Origin: Synechococcus sp. CCY 9618 | GTDB lineage: Bacteria > Cyanobacteriota > Cyanobacteriia > PCC-6307 > Cyanobiaceae | NCBI RefSeq assembly: GCF_019038415.1 | Contig: NZ_JAFKRG010000049.1 | Coordinates: forward strand, 28,488-92,487 | Reading direction: 5' to 3' | DNA: 64,000 nucleotides | Shown: positions 39,278 to 47,393 of the stretch, one piece after another | Layout: each line of letters starts with the position of its first letter | Numbering within the stretch: the first letter of the stretch is position 1 | Program-made: the position numbers and the translations under genes | Notes under the pieces: model-generated | What the model saw: the letters and a program-made list of their open reading frames with translations, nothing else | The model's database searches: none | Told to the model about the DNA's origin: nothing

Positions 39278-39997
39278 TCACTGGTTGCGCCAGCGGTGCT
39301 GCTCCCTGGCGCTGCGCAGCAGGGCGGGCAGGCTGGTGTCGGGGTGCTTCTCGGCGGTGGTGTCGACGTTGCGGAACAGGGCGCCGGTGGGGCACACCTC
39401 GACGCACTTGCCGCAGGAGGTGCAGGCCTCCACCTGGCCCCAGGGTTCATCGAGGCCGGCGACGATGTGGCACTGGCCGCCGCGGCTGCCGATGTCCCAC
39501 ACGTGGGCCCCCTCGATCTCATCGCACACCCGCACGCAGCGGGTGCAGAGGATGCAGCGGTTGTGGTCGAGGGTGAACTGGGGATGGGAGGCGTCCACCG
39601 CCCGGTGGGGGTACTGGTAGGGGAAGCGGGAGTGGTCCATGCCCACGGTCACCGCCATGTCCTGCAGCTCGCAGTGGCGGTTGGCCACGCACACCGCGCA
39701 GACGTGGTTGCCCTCGGCGAAGAACAGCTCCACCGCCATGCGCCGGAATTCGCCCAGCTCGGGGGTGTGGGTGCGAACCACCATGCCCTCGGCCGCTGCG
39801 GTGCTGCAGGCGGGCAGCAGCTTGCCGGCCCCCTCCACCTCCACCAGACAGAGCCGGCAGGCGGCCACCGGGGTGAGCCCATCGAGATGGCACAGGGTGG
39901 GCACCCCTGCCGCCGCGGCCCGGGTGGCCTCCAGCAGGCTGGCCCCCGCCGGCACCGCCACGTCCTGGCCGTTGACCGTGAGGGTGACGACGCTCAT
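39278..39997 (-). CDS. hoxU: bidirectional hydrogenase diaphorase subunit HoxU
   Basis: 239 residues, homologous to the N-terminal part of complex I NuoG. Clusters read in order: a plant-type [2Fe-2S] ([20 protein letters not shown] and LLPACSTAA), the His-Cys3 cluster [14 protein letters not shown], and two [4Fe-4S] motifs ([11 protein letters not shown] and [14 protein letters not shown]). It wires HoxF to HoxY. Its ATG overlaps the hoxF stop by 4 bases. Confidence 0.96.
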   Translation of the reverse strand: MSVVTLTVNGQDVAVPAGASLLEATRAAAAGVPTLCHLDGLTPVAACRLCLVEVEGAGKLLPACSTAAAEGMVVRTHTPELGEFRRMAVELFFAEGNHVCAVCVANRHCELQDMAVTVGMDHSRFPYQYPHRAVDASHPQFTLDHNRCILCTRCVRVCDEIEGAHVWDIGSRGGQCHIVAGLDEPWGQVEACTSCGKCVEVCPTGALFRNVDTTAEKHPDTSLPALLRSAREQHRWRNQ

Positions 39998-41583
39998 GAA
40001 CAGGCGGCCTCGTATTCATGCCGGAACCAGCGCAGGGTGCTGAGCACCGGGTTGGGGGCCGACTGGCCCAGGCCGCAGAGGCTGGTGAGCTTCACCATGC
40101 GGCAGAGGGCCTCGAGCTGCTCCAGGTCGGCCGGGGTGGCGCGGCGCTCCACGAAGCGATCGAGCAGCTGGGCCAGCTGCACGGTGCCCGCCCTGCAGGG
40201 CACGCACTTGCCGCAGCTCTCGTTGATGCTGAAGCGCATGAAGTGGCGGGCCACCTCGGGCATGGAGGTGGTGCTGCCCATCACCACCATGCCGCCGGAG
40301 CCCATCATCGATCCGAGCTCCAGCAGGCTCTCGTAGTCGACGGGGGTGTCGAGCCGCTCGGCCGGGATGCAGCCCCCCGAGGGTCCCCCCGTCTGCACCG
40401 CCTTGATCGGCGAACCGTCGGGGACGCCGCCACCGATCAGTTCCACCACCGTGCGCAGGGGGGTGCCCATCGGCACCTCCACCAGGCCGGTGTTGACCAC
40501 GGCGCCGGAGAGGGCGAACACTTTGGTGCCCTTGCTGCGCTCGGTGCCCATGGCGGCGTACCAGGCGCCCCCCTCCCGCAGGATCGCCGGCACAGCGGTG
40601 AAGGTCTCGACGTTGTTGATCAGGGTGGGCGCCCCCCAGAGGCCCGACTGGGCCGGGTAGGGGGGCCGGGGCCGGGGCATGCCGCGCTGACCCTGGATGG
40701 ACATCAGCAGGGCCGTCTCCTCGCCGCAGACGTAGGCACCGGCCCCCACCCGCACCTCGATGGCGAGGTTGAAACCGGTGCCGTCGATGCCGTTGCCCAG
40801 CAGGCCGGCCCGGCGGGCCTGCTTCAGGGCCAGCCGCAGCCGCTCGATCGCCAGGGGGTATTCCGCCCGCACGTAGAGGTAGCCCCGGTCGGCGCCGATG
40901 GCGTAGGCAGCGATGGCCATCCCCTCCAGCAGCCGGTGGGGGTCGCCCTCCATGACGCTGCGGTCCATGAAGGCGCCGGGATCCCCCTCGTCGCCGTTGC
41001 AGACCACGTAACGCTGGCCGGGGGGCTGAAGCGCCACCGTGTCCCACTTGAGGCCGGTGGGGTAGCCGCCACCGCCCCGACCTCGCAGGCCGCTGCGCCT
41101 CACCTGCTCCCGCACCTGTTCGGGGCTGAGCTCCCGCAGGCAGCGGCGCAGCTGGCGGTAGCTGCCGAAGGCGACGGCGTCGTCGATGGATTCCGGGTTC
41201 ACCCGGCCGCAGCCCTCCAGCACCACGGCATGCTGCAAGGCAAAGAAGGGCTGCTGGAGGTCGATGCGGTGCGGCACCAGACTCGCCTCGTCATCGGAGC
41301 TTCCTCCGACGCCGGCTTCGCCGAGGGTGACCCCCACCAGGGTCCCGGCCGCCGCCGGTGGCAGCCCCCCGTAGAGGCGGGTGCCATCGGGCCCATCGCA
41401 GGCCACCAGGGGGCCGCGGCCGCAGAGCCGCAGACAGCCCACGGGCTTGATGGCCAGGGTCTCCCCGGTGGCTCCGGCCCGCTCTCCGGCGGCCTTCAGG
41501 GCCACCAGCAGGGCGGCGCTGCCGGCGGAGCGACAGCCACTGGCCTCGCAGCAGCGCACCTGACGGGATACGACGGTCTCCAT
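39994..41583 (-). CDS. hoxF: bidirectional hydrogenase diaphorase subunit HoxF
   Basis: 529 residues. The N-terminal thioredoxin-like [2Fe-2S] domain uses CCEASGC and CLRLCGRGP. The central part binds FMN and NAD(P)H: GLRGRGGGGYPTGLKW, VVCNGDEGDPGAFMD, AYVCGEETALLMSIQG. The C-terminal [4Fe-4S] motif is ESCGKCVPCRAGT with a later LCGLGQ Cys. It exchanges electrons between NAD(P)H, or ferredoxin/flavodoxin in Synechocystis work, and the hydrogenase. The start codon overlaps the last base of the hoxE stop. Confidence 0.96.
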   Translation of the reverse strand: METVVSRQVRCCEASGCRSAGSAALLVALKAAGERAGATGETLAIKPVGCLRLCGRGPLVACDGPDGTRLYGGLPPAAAGTLVGVTLGEAGVGGSSDDEASLVPHRIDLQQPFFALQHAVVLEGCGRVNPESIDDAVAFGSYRQLRRCLRELSPEQVREQVRRSGLRGRGGGGYPTGLKWDTVALQPPGQRYVVCNGDEGDPGAFMDRSVMEGDPHRLLEGMAIAAYAIGADRGYLYVRAEYPLAIERLRLALKQARRAGLLGNGIDGTGFNLAIEVRVGAGAYVCGEETALLMSIQGQRGMPRPRPPYPAQSGLWGAPTLINNVETFTAVPAILREGGAWYAAMGTERSKGTKVFALSGAVVNTGLVEVPMGTPLRTVVELIGGGVPDGSPIKAVQTGGPSGGCIPAERLDTPVDYESLLELGSMMGSGGMVVMGSTTSMPEVARHFMRFSINESCGKCVPCRAGTVQLAQLLDRFVERRATPADLEQLEALCRMVKLTSLCGLGQSAPNPVLSTLRWFRHEYEAACS

Positions 41584-42089
41584 CAGGCGCCCTCCACCGC
41601 CGGGGGCAGGCCCGCCCCGTCCAGCTGAGCCGCGAGGGCGGCGGGATCGCCCACCGTCAACCGTGTGGCCAGCACCCCGTCCACCACCAGCACCGGGGCC
41701 TGGCCGCAGGCCCCCAGGCAGCTGACGTGCTCCACCGCCCAGAGGCCATTGCCGGCCGGGTCATCGAGACGCACGCCGAGACGATGCTCCAGGTGGGAAG
41801 CCAGCTGCGCACCGCCCTTGACGAAACAGGCGGTGCCGAGGCACACGGCGCAACGATGGGCCGTGGGGGCCTCGAGCCGGAACAGGTGATAGAAACTGGC
41901 CACCCCGTAGACCCGGCTGAGGGGCATCTGCATCTGAAACGCCACCTGACGCAGGGCCGGCCTGGGCAGATAGCCGCTGATCTCCTGCACCTGATGCAGC
42001 ACCTCGATCAGGGCATCGGGCTGGCTGCCGTGGCGCCGGATCACCTGGGTGATGCGTTTCTCGGCGATGGCGGCAGCCCTGGGTGTCAT
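41583..42089 (-). CDS. hoxE: bidirectional hydrogenase subunit HoxE
   Basis: 168 residues from ATG at 42089. This start has an AAGGAG ribosome site 9 bases upstream and gives the usual HoxE length; the ATG 15 codons further up has no such site. The protein is NuoE-like: helical start ITQVIRRHGSQPDALIEVL, then GVASFYHLF and a [2Fe-2S] thioredoxin fold with CAVCLGTACFVKG and VSCLGACGQAP. It is the first gene of hoxEFUYHW-hypA, and the 120 bases upstream presumably hold the operon promoter. Confidence 0.95.
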   Translation of the reverse strand: MTPRAAAIAEKRITQVIRRHGSQPDALIEVLHQVQEISGYLPRPALRQVAFQMQMPLSRVYGVASFYHLFRLEAPTAHRCAVCLGTACFVKGGAQLASHLEHRLGVRLDDPAGNGLWAVEHVSCLGACGQAPVLVVDGVLATRLTVGDPAALAAQLDGAGLPPAVEGA

Positions 42090-42094
42090 GCCGA

Positions 42095-42103
42095 TCCACT
42101 CCT
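42095..42103 (-). promoter_or_regulatory. ribosome binding site that fixes the hoxE start
   Basis: On the minus strand GGAAGGAGT precedes the ATG at 42089 by about 9 bases. It is the strongest Shine-Dalgarno sequence in the area and falls inside the longer candidate ORF, which argues for the shorter HoxE. Confidence 0.6.
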
Positions 42104-42211
42104 TCCTCCCCTTGCTAGCCACCCCGGTGGCCATGGTCAGCCCTCGGTGCCCACGCTTCGGTTGAAGGCGGCGGGTTGCCTATAGTCAATGGTGATAGGT
42201 GTAAACCCGAA

Positions 42212-42343
42212 ATGAAACATCTGCTTCCGGGCTCGCTGCTGGCCCTCGTGCTGCTGTTCACGTCAGGCGCTCTTGCCTGTGAAAAGCACATCAACGGACA
42301 CCAGAACGGTACCGATACCAACGTCGAAGGCTCCGCCAGATAA
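42212..42343 (+). CDS. very small exported protein
   Basis: 43 residues. MKHLLPGSLLALVLLFTSGA followed by LA-C is a signal peptide; the mature part is about 20 residues (CEKHINGHQNGTDTNVEGSA plus R), with His/Asn-rich character and one Cys. The LAC junction could also be read as a weak lipobox. It is divergent from hoxE, and its promoter must lie in the same 120 bases. I recall similar tiny CEKHxNGHQNG proteins from other picocyanobacteria but cannot verify this here. Function unknown. Confidence 0.55.
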   Translation: MKHLLPGSLLALVLLFTSGALACEKHINGHQNGTDTNVEGSAR

Positions 42344-42424
42344 CCACTGACGTCACCGAATCGGTGCAACGAACGGCTACAGGATTAGAGCTTATTCGTT
42401 ATCCGCATTTCGTCGCGCCATCCG

Positions 42425-44455
42425 TTGTTTTCTCCCCCTGCTCCACACCTACGCGGTCTGATCCTGTCGGCAACGGCGCTGGTGGGGCTGTTTCTGCTGG
42501 ATCTGGCCCTCAGCAGCAGCTTCCAGACGGCAACGCTGTGTCCCTACTACTGGCTTCCCGTGGTGCTGGCCGCCAGCTTCGCCACCCCCAGGCAGGTGGG
42601 CTGGCTGACCAGTCTCGCCATCTCCCTGACCGTCTTCAGGTCCCTGTCGTCTCCCGATGCAACCGGCATGGACCTGGCGCTTCGCCTGATCGGGCTGATC
42701 GGCGTGGCCTGGGTCGCGATCCACCTGGCCGGAAAACTGCGCGCCAAGGAGCGCAGCAACCGGGAGCTCCAGGAGCATTACCGGCTGCTCGCCGAGAACG
42801 CCCCCGACGTGGTGCTCAGCAGCGACAGGGAAGGGCGGATTGAGTGGGTCTCCCCATCCGTGCGCCAGTTGCTGGGCTGCGAGGCCAGTGACCTGCAGGG
42901 ACAGACCATCGACAGCCTGCTGGCGGACGATGCCGAACGACTGACCCAGACCATCTGCCGGGTCAGGGAGGGGAAGAGCAGCAGTTGCGAACTGCGCTTC
43001 CGGACCGTCGACGGCAGCAGTCGCTGGATCTCCATGGCCCTGCGTCCCGTGCTCGATCGCGACGCCAGGGTCCTGGGCCTGGTGGGGAGCTGGCGCGATG
43101 TCCATCGCGAAGTGGAAGCCCGCCAGGCGGAGGAGCACACGAAACAGGCCCTGGCGGACTCGGAGGAGCGGCTGCGCCTCACCATGGAGAACGCCTCCAC
43201 CGGCATCGCGCTGCTCGATGCCGAAGGCCGTTTCCTTTCGATCAACCCTGCCGGCTGCCAGCTGCTCGACCGGCAACCCGGCAGCCTGGTCGGGCTCACC
43301 TGGAGGGATTTTGCCCCGTCCGCAGACCTGGAGACGGAGCTGCCCCTGATGGAAGAACTGCTGGGCGGCCTGCGGTCCAGCTACCGGCTGCGCCGTCGCA
43401 TCCTGCGTCGCGGCCAGGCGGCGATCTGGGTGGACGCGAGCGTGTCCTGCTCCCGCCATCCCGACGGCAGCCTGGCCTTCGTCATCGCCCAGTTCTTCGA
43501 TGTGACCGAGATGGTCCAGGCCGAAACAGCTCTGGCCAGTTCCGAGCAGCGCTACCGGCTGCTGGCGGAGAACTCCAGCGACGTGGTGCTGCTGATCAGG
43601 GACGGCACGATCAGCTGGATCTCCCCCTCCCTGACCCCCATGCTGGGCTGGCGGCCGGACGACTGGATCGGCCATCCGCTCAGCCGTTTCATCCCCGCTG
43701 ACGAGCAGCCGGTCCTGGAGCGGGACCTCCTGACCCTGGCGAAGGGACTCAGCGTGGTGACCCGCCTGCAGGCGCTCGCCCATGACCAGAGCCACCGCTG
43801 GGTGGAGCTGCATGCCAGCCCCTACCGGGACCCCAGCGGTCGCCTCGACGGCATCGTCGGATCCTTCCGCACGGTGGATCTGGAGGTGGCCGCCGAGCGG
43901 GAGCTGGCCCGCCGTGCCCGGACCGACGAACTCACGGGCCTGGTCAACCGCCACGAAGCTCTGGAGCAGATCACCGCCATCGCCGGGCGTGTCGTCCGTC
44001 AGGGGGATGCGACGGCGGTGCTGTTCTGCGATCTCGACCACTTCAAGGAGATCAACGACACCTTCGGCCATGTGCCCGGCGACGAACTGCTGCGCACCGT
44101 GGCCACCCGGATCCGGGACGGACTGCGCAGCGGCGACATGGCGGCGCGCATCGGGGGCGACGAGCTGGTGGTGGTGCTGCAGGGGGTGCGCGCTCTGAAT
44201 GACGCGGTGGCCATCGCCGAAAAGCTCCGCCGGGCCGTGGCCGAACCGATCCCGACCAGCGCAGGCATCCTCTCGATCACCCTGAGCATCGGGGTGACCA
44301 TGGTGAAACCGGGCGAAAACCCCGACGAGATCATCTCCAGGGCCGACCACGCCATGTACCGGGCCAAACAGACCGGGCGCAACCAGGTGGTCCCGATCGC
44401 CGCAGAAACAGGCCTCCCGGGGGGTCGGTCCGTCCCGTGGCAGCCCGTGCTCTGA
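42425..44455 (+). CDS. membrane PAS-PAS-PAS-GGDEF diguanylate cyclase
   Basis: 676 residues. Two or three membrane helices (about 8-95, MASE-like sensor part), three PAS domains (about 115-235, 248-365, 375-495; each begins RLLAENAPDVVL-, LTMENASTGIAL- or RLLAENSSDVVL-like) and a GGDEF domain (about 505-660). The active-site loop is ARIGGDELV (GGDEL, an accepted variant), and an RSGD inhibitory site lies five residues before it, so product feedback is likely. It makes cyclic-di-GMP from GTP. The TTG at 42425 is the best available start. No EAL domain is attached. Confidence 0.9.
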   Translation: MFSPPAPHLRGLILSATALVGLFLLDLALSSSFQTATLCPYYWLPVVLAASFATPRQVGWLTSLAISLTVFRSLSSPDATGMDLALRLIGLIGVAWVAIHLAGKLRAKERSNRELQEHYRLLAENAPDVVLSSDREGRIEWVSPSVRQLLGCEASDLQGQTIDSLLADDAERLTQTICRVREGKSSSCELRFRTVDGSSRWISMALRPVLDRDARVLGLVGSWRDVHREVEARQAEEHTKQALADSEERLRLTMENASTGIALLDAEGRFLSINPAGCQLLDRQPGSLVGLTWRDFAPSADLETELPLMEELLGGLRSSYRLRRRILRRGQAAIWVDASVSCSRHPDGSLAFVIAQFFDVTEMVQAETALASSEQRYRLLAENSSDVVLLIRDGTISWISPSLTPMLGWRPDDWIGHPLSRFIPADEQPVLERDLLTLAKGLSVVTRLQALAHDQSHRWVELHASPYRDPSGRLDGIVGSFRTVDLEVAAERELARRARTDELTGLVNRHEALEQITAIAGRVVRQGDATAVLFCDLDHFKEINDTFGHVPGDELLRTVATRIRDGLRSGDMAARIGGDELVVVLQGVRALNDAVAIAEKLRRAVAEPIPTSAGILSITLSIGVTMVKPGENPDEIISRADHAMYRAKQTGRNQVVPIAAETGLPGGRSVPWQPVL

Positions 44456-44539
44456 GCTGGAATGCAACGGCCGGCGAAGAGCACCGATGGGGAACCCCAG
44501 GGCCGCGCTAGATCAGTGAGGACGGATACGGAAATAACC

Positions 44540-44728
44540 ATGGACAGCCTCGACACCTTTGTGCACCCCCAGGCCTGGGCCACCGCACTGGCGATGGTGG
44601 ATCTGTCGATCGCCTGGATGATCGCCACCGCAGCGCTGGCTGGGCTGATCCGCGAACGGCGCCGCCGGGCGGACGCGGCCCCAGCGACCTCCAGCCCCTC
44701 CGACGCTCGCCGCCCCCGGTTCGCCTGA
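44540..44728 (+). CDS. small single-helix membrane protein
   Basis: 62 residues from ATG at 44540. One membrane helix (ALAMVDLSIAWMIATAALAG) is followed by a strongly basic turn (LIRERRRR) and a Ser/Pro/Ala-rich tail, so the C-terminus should be cytoplasmic. No family recognised. It sits 17 bases upstream of the VOC gene on the same strand and 84 bases after the cyclase gene. Confidence 0.5.
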   Translation: MDSLDTFVHPQAWATALAMVDLSIAWMIATAALAGLIRERRRRADAAPATSSPSDARRPRFA

Positions 44729-44745
44729 GGACTGCGGCAGGCACC

Positions 44746-45150
44746 ATGGCCATCGTCGGCATCGATCACGTGGTGCTGCGCTGCAGGGATCTGGAGCGCA
44801 TGGAGCGCTTCTACACCGACGTTCTGGGCTGCACGGTGGCCCGGCGCAACATCCCTCTCGGCATGGTCCACCTGCGCGCCGGCAGCGGCCTGATCGACCT
44901 GGCGGCCGTGGATGGGGAACTGGGCCGGCGGGGTGGCGCAGCTCCGACCACGGAGGGCCACAACATGGATCATGTCTGTCTGCGGATCGAACCCTTCGAC
45001 GAGGAGAAGCTGCGATCCCATCTCCTGCAGCACGGCATCGCCGCGGGGCCGCTGCACCACAACTACGGCGCGCAAGGGGATGGCCCGGCGTTCTATCTGG
45101 AGGATCCGGAGGGAAACAGCGTCGAACTCAAGGGTCCACCAGAGCAGTGA
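44746..45150 (+). CDS. VOC (glyoxalase/bleomycin-resistance) family protein
   Basis: 134 residues with the paired beta-alpha-beta modules of the vicinal oxygen chelate fold. IDHVVLRCRDLERMERFYTD has the first metal His, NMDHVCLRIE the second, and AFYLEDPEGNSVEL ends with the metal Glu. The residues look like those of a metal-dependent member, but the substrate (methylglyoxal or other) is not predictable. It converges on the Nif11 gene, with a terminator-like hairpin between. Confidence 0.85.
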   Translation: MAIVGIDHVVLRCRDLERMERFYTDVLGCTVARRNIPLGMVHLRAGSGLIDLAAVDGELGRRGGAAPTTEGHNMDHVCLRIEPFDEEKLRSHLLQHGIAAGPLHHNYGAQGDGPAFYLEDPEGNSVELKGPPEQ

Positions 45151-45180
45151 GATCCCGGGGCCCTGATGGACCCCGGAATC
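45151..45180. terminator. hairpin between the VOC and Nif11 genes
   Basis: GATCCCGGGG, a 10-base loop CCCTGATGGA, then CCCCGGAATC: a 9-bp stem with one mismatch between convergent genes, right after the VOC stop. No U-tract follows. A bidirectional terminator is likely. Confidence 0.5.
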
Positions 45181-45218
45181 AGGCCTCGGTGGTCACCGCG
45201 TTCAGCGGGTGCCCGGAG

Positions 45219-45461
45219 TCAGCCGCGCCAGGTGGGCAGACCCCCGTGGGCGAGGGTGCCGCGGTTGCGCCAGAGGGCCGCCGGGCTGACATCGATGCCA
45301 TAGCGGTGAGCGAGGGTCGCCGCCTCCTGGGGGGTGTCGGAGGCGCGGAACGCTTCGGCGAACACCGGATCGCTCTCGGCCAGATCCCTCACCAGATGGA
45401 GGGCCTCGGTGGCATTGGGATGGTGATGGGCATGGGCACGGGACACTTCACAGGTCGCCAT
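45219..45461 (-). CDS. Nif11-like leader peptide family protein
   Basis: 80 residues. LHLVRDLAESDPVFAEAFRA followed by EAATLAHRYGIDVSPAALW is the helical leader of Nif11-type precursor peptides. The C-terminus is short: LAHGG then LPTWRG. The GG could be a protease cleavage point, leaving a six-residue tail with no Cys, Ser or Thr apart from one Thr, so a lanthipeptide is unlikely. No maturase or C39 transporter gene is nearby. The MATCEVSRAHAHHHP start is His-rich. It may be a stand-alone Nif11 protein of unknown role. Confidence 0.65.
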   Translation of the reverse strand: MATCEVSRAHAHHHPNATEALHLVRDLAESDPVFAEAFRASDTPQEAATLAHRYGIDVSPAALWRNRGTLAHGGLPTWRG

Positions 45462-45540
45462 GGAATTTCCTCCTCTCTTTGATTCACTCTAGTGGCCGAC
45501 AAACACTCTTTAAGTGAGTGAAAACACCCATCGCGTCGCC

Positions 45541-46263
45541 TCATGGGGACTGGAAATAGGCTGATCCCTTGCCACTGCTGGCGGCCGCCCCATAGATCCT
45601 TGAGGAGGGGAAATACTCAGCTGCCAATTGCACCTGTCCTGCGACATCATCCCCCGCGGTTTCAGCAATGAACTGCAGGGTCAGATCGATGCCGGAGGAG
45701 ATGCCCGCCGAGGTCCACACGTTCCCCGAGCGGACATAACGCTCCTCCACCACCTCCACATCGCCAAGGGCCCGCAGCCGATCCAGGGACGCCCAGTGGG
45801 TGGTGGCCCGCCTGCCGGCCAGCAGACCGGCGGCATGGAGGAGAAAAGCTCCGGTGCAGACCGAGAGCACCGCCCGGCAGGCGGCGGACTGACGCCGCAG
45901 GAAGTCGATGAGATCGGCATTGTTCACCTCCAGACGCGTTCCCAGGCCGCCCGGCACCAGCAGCACCTCCAGGGGGGGAACGGTGCTGAAGCTGCAGTGG
46001 GGCAGCAGCACCAATCCCTTGGCACAGGTGATCGGTTTCTCGCTCTGGCCGATCAGCAGGCACTCCCGGGGGCCGCCGGCCTGTTGGCTCCACAGGCTGG
46101 CCATTTCCCAGGGACCGATGGCGTCGAGCTCCTCCACTCCGGGGAACAGGAGGATGCCGAAGCTCCCGGCACCGGCGGAGGCACCGGGGGAAGTGGACGC
46201 GGTGCGATCGCAGTCCATCGGCTGGGCGGCCCATGGGCCCGGAAGGACTCGGAAGTCTCCCAT
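45541..46263 (-). CDS. DJ-1/PfpI family protein, isonitrile hydratase-like
   Basis: 240 residues (about 225 if Met16 is the start). GILLFPGVEELDAIGPWEMA with the conserved Glu, LLVPGGLGT, and the nucleophile elbow LSVCTGAFLLHAAGLL define a DJ-1/PfpI enzyme. ATTHWASLDRL and VWTSAGISSGIDLTL are typical of the subgroup that includes isonitrile hydratase and the N-terminal domain of GlxA-type AraC regulators. There is no C-terminal HTH here, so an enzyme is more likely than a regulator. The first ~25 residues are Ala/Ser-rich and poorly conserved. Confidence 0.8.
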   Translation of the reverse strand: MGDFRVLPGPWAAQPMDCDRTASTSPGASAGAGSFGILLFPGVEELDAIGPWEMASLWSQQAGGPRECLLIGQSEKPITCAKGLVLLPHCSFSTVPPLEVLLVPGGLGTRLEVNNADLIDFLRRQSAACRAVLSVCTGAFLLHAAGLLAGRRATTHWASLDRLRALGDVEVVEERYVRSGNVWTSAGISSGIDLTLQFIAETAGDDVAGQVQLAAEYFPSSRIYGAAASSGKGSAYFQSP

Positions 46264-46406
46264 CGGCAGGGCCGTAGCGGCGCACCAGCTGCACGTGAAT
46301 CCCCCCTTCGCAATCCACCCTCCGCCTTCATCACCCGCCCAGCTGCCGCCAGGATGGGTTCAGGGCTCCGAGGCTGCGATGGCGAGAGCAGCTCCAGGCC
46401 CCGGGC

Positions 46407-47267
46407 GTGCCCACCTTCGTCAAAAGGGGACTGGTGCTGGTGGGCTTCGACGAGGCCGGTGGCCGGGGTCTGGAGCTGCTCGCCCTGATCGCCCCGAAGA
46501 CGCCGGAGGAGGATCCCGAAGGCCTGGCCGAGCCTGATCGGGTCCGCCTCGGGACCCTGGGGAGCATCAGTGCCGCCGGCCCGGGCCTGCCCCTGTTCAC
46601 CCTGCTGATGGGGCTGCTGGACGGCTTCAATTCATGTGTGATGTGGGTGCTGCTGTTCCTGCCGGTGCAATGGCGTGACCGTCGCCGCATGGCCCTCATG
46701 GCCGGCACCTTCGTACTGGTGAGCGGGGCTGTGCACGACGCGTTCATGGCCGCCTGGCTGAACGTGTTCCTGCTGCTGGGCTGGTCGACGGGGTTGCGAC
46801 TGGTGCTGGCCGGCCTGGCCCTGACGGTGGGGGTGGTGAACGTGTGGGACTCCCGGCGGCAGGACAGCCGCTACGCCCTCTCGATTCCCGCCGAGGCGAA
46901 GCCGGGGCTCTACGCCCGGATGCGGGGCGTGATGCAGAGCCGCTCCCTGCGGCCGGCGCTGGCGAGCGTCGCGGCCCTGGCCGTGGTCGTGAACGCCGTC
47001 GAGCTGCTCCGCACCGCCGGGCTGCCCGCGATCCATACCGCCGTTCTGAGCCAGCAGAACCTGACGCCCGCCGCCCACTAGGCCTACCTGGGCCTCCACA
47101 TCGTGGGCTACATCGCCGACGACAGCCTGATGGTGGGTGCCGCCGTCCTGGCCCTGGACAGCAACAGGCTCACAGAAACCGGGGGGCGGTGGCTGAAGCT
47201 GATCAGCGGCACCGTGATGCTGGTGCTGGGGGCAGGGTTGCTGCTGCGGCCGGGCTGGCTGCTGTGA
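46407..47267 (+). pseudogene. DsbD/LysE-like membrane protein gene with an in-frame amber stop
   Basis: The frame encodes about 224 residues to a TAG at 47079-47081 and then continues open, with full coding quality, for another 62 codons to a TGA at 47265-47267. The joint reads PAAH-stop-AYLGLHIVGYI, where a Tyr codon (TAC/TAT) is the natural expectation. Membrane helices are LPLFTLLMGLLDGFNSCVMW (related to the GFNPC motif of DsbD/CcdA-like proteins, with Pro changed to Ser), then MALMAGTFVLVSGAVHD, LRLVLAGLALTVGVVN, a C-terminal pair and the lost last helices. It looks like a recent nonsense mutation. Confidence 0.7.
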
Positions 47268-47393
47268 CAGGGGTTCCGGCGGCCGCGTGGAGATCGGAAA
47301 TCAGCAGGTTGACGCCTCCAGTACAGAATTGGAGGATCGGTCAATAAGCAGCCAGTATTGGCAGATCCCGAGGCCCGATCGATAGCTGCCGCC

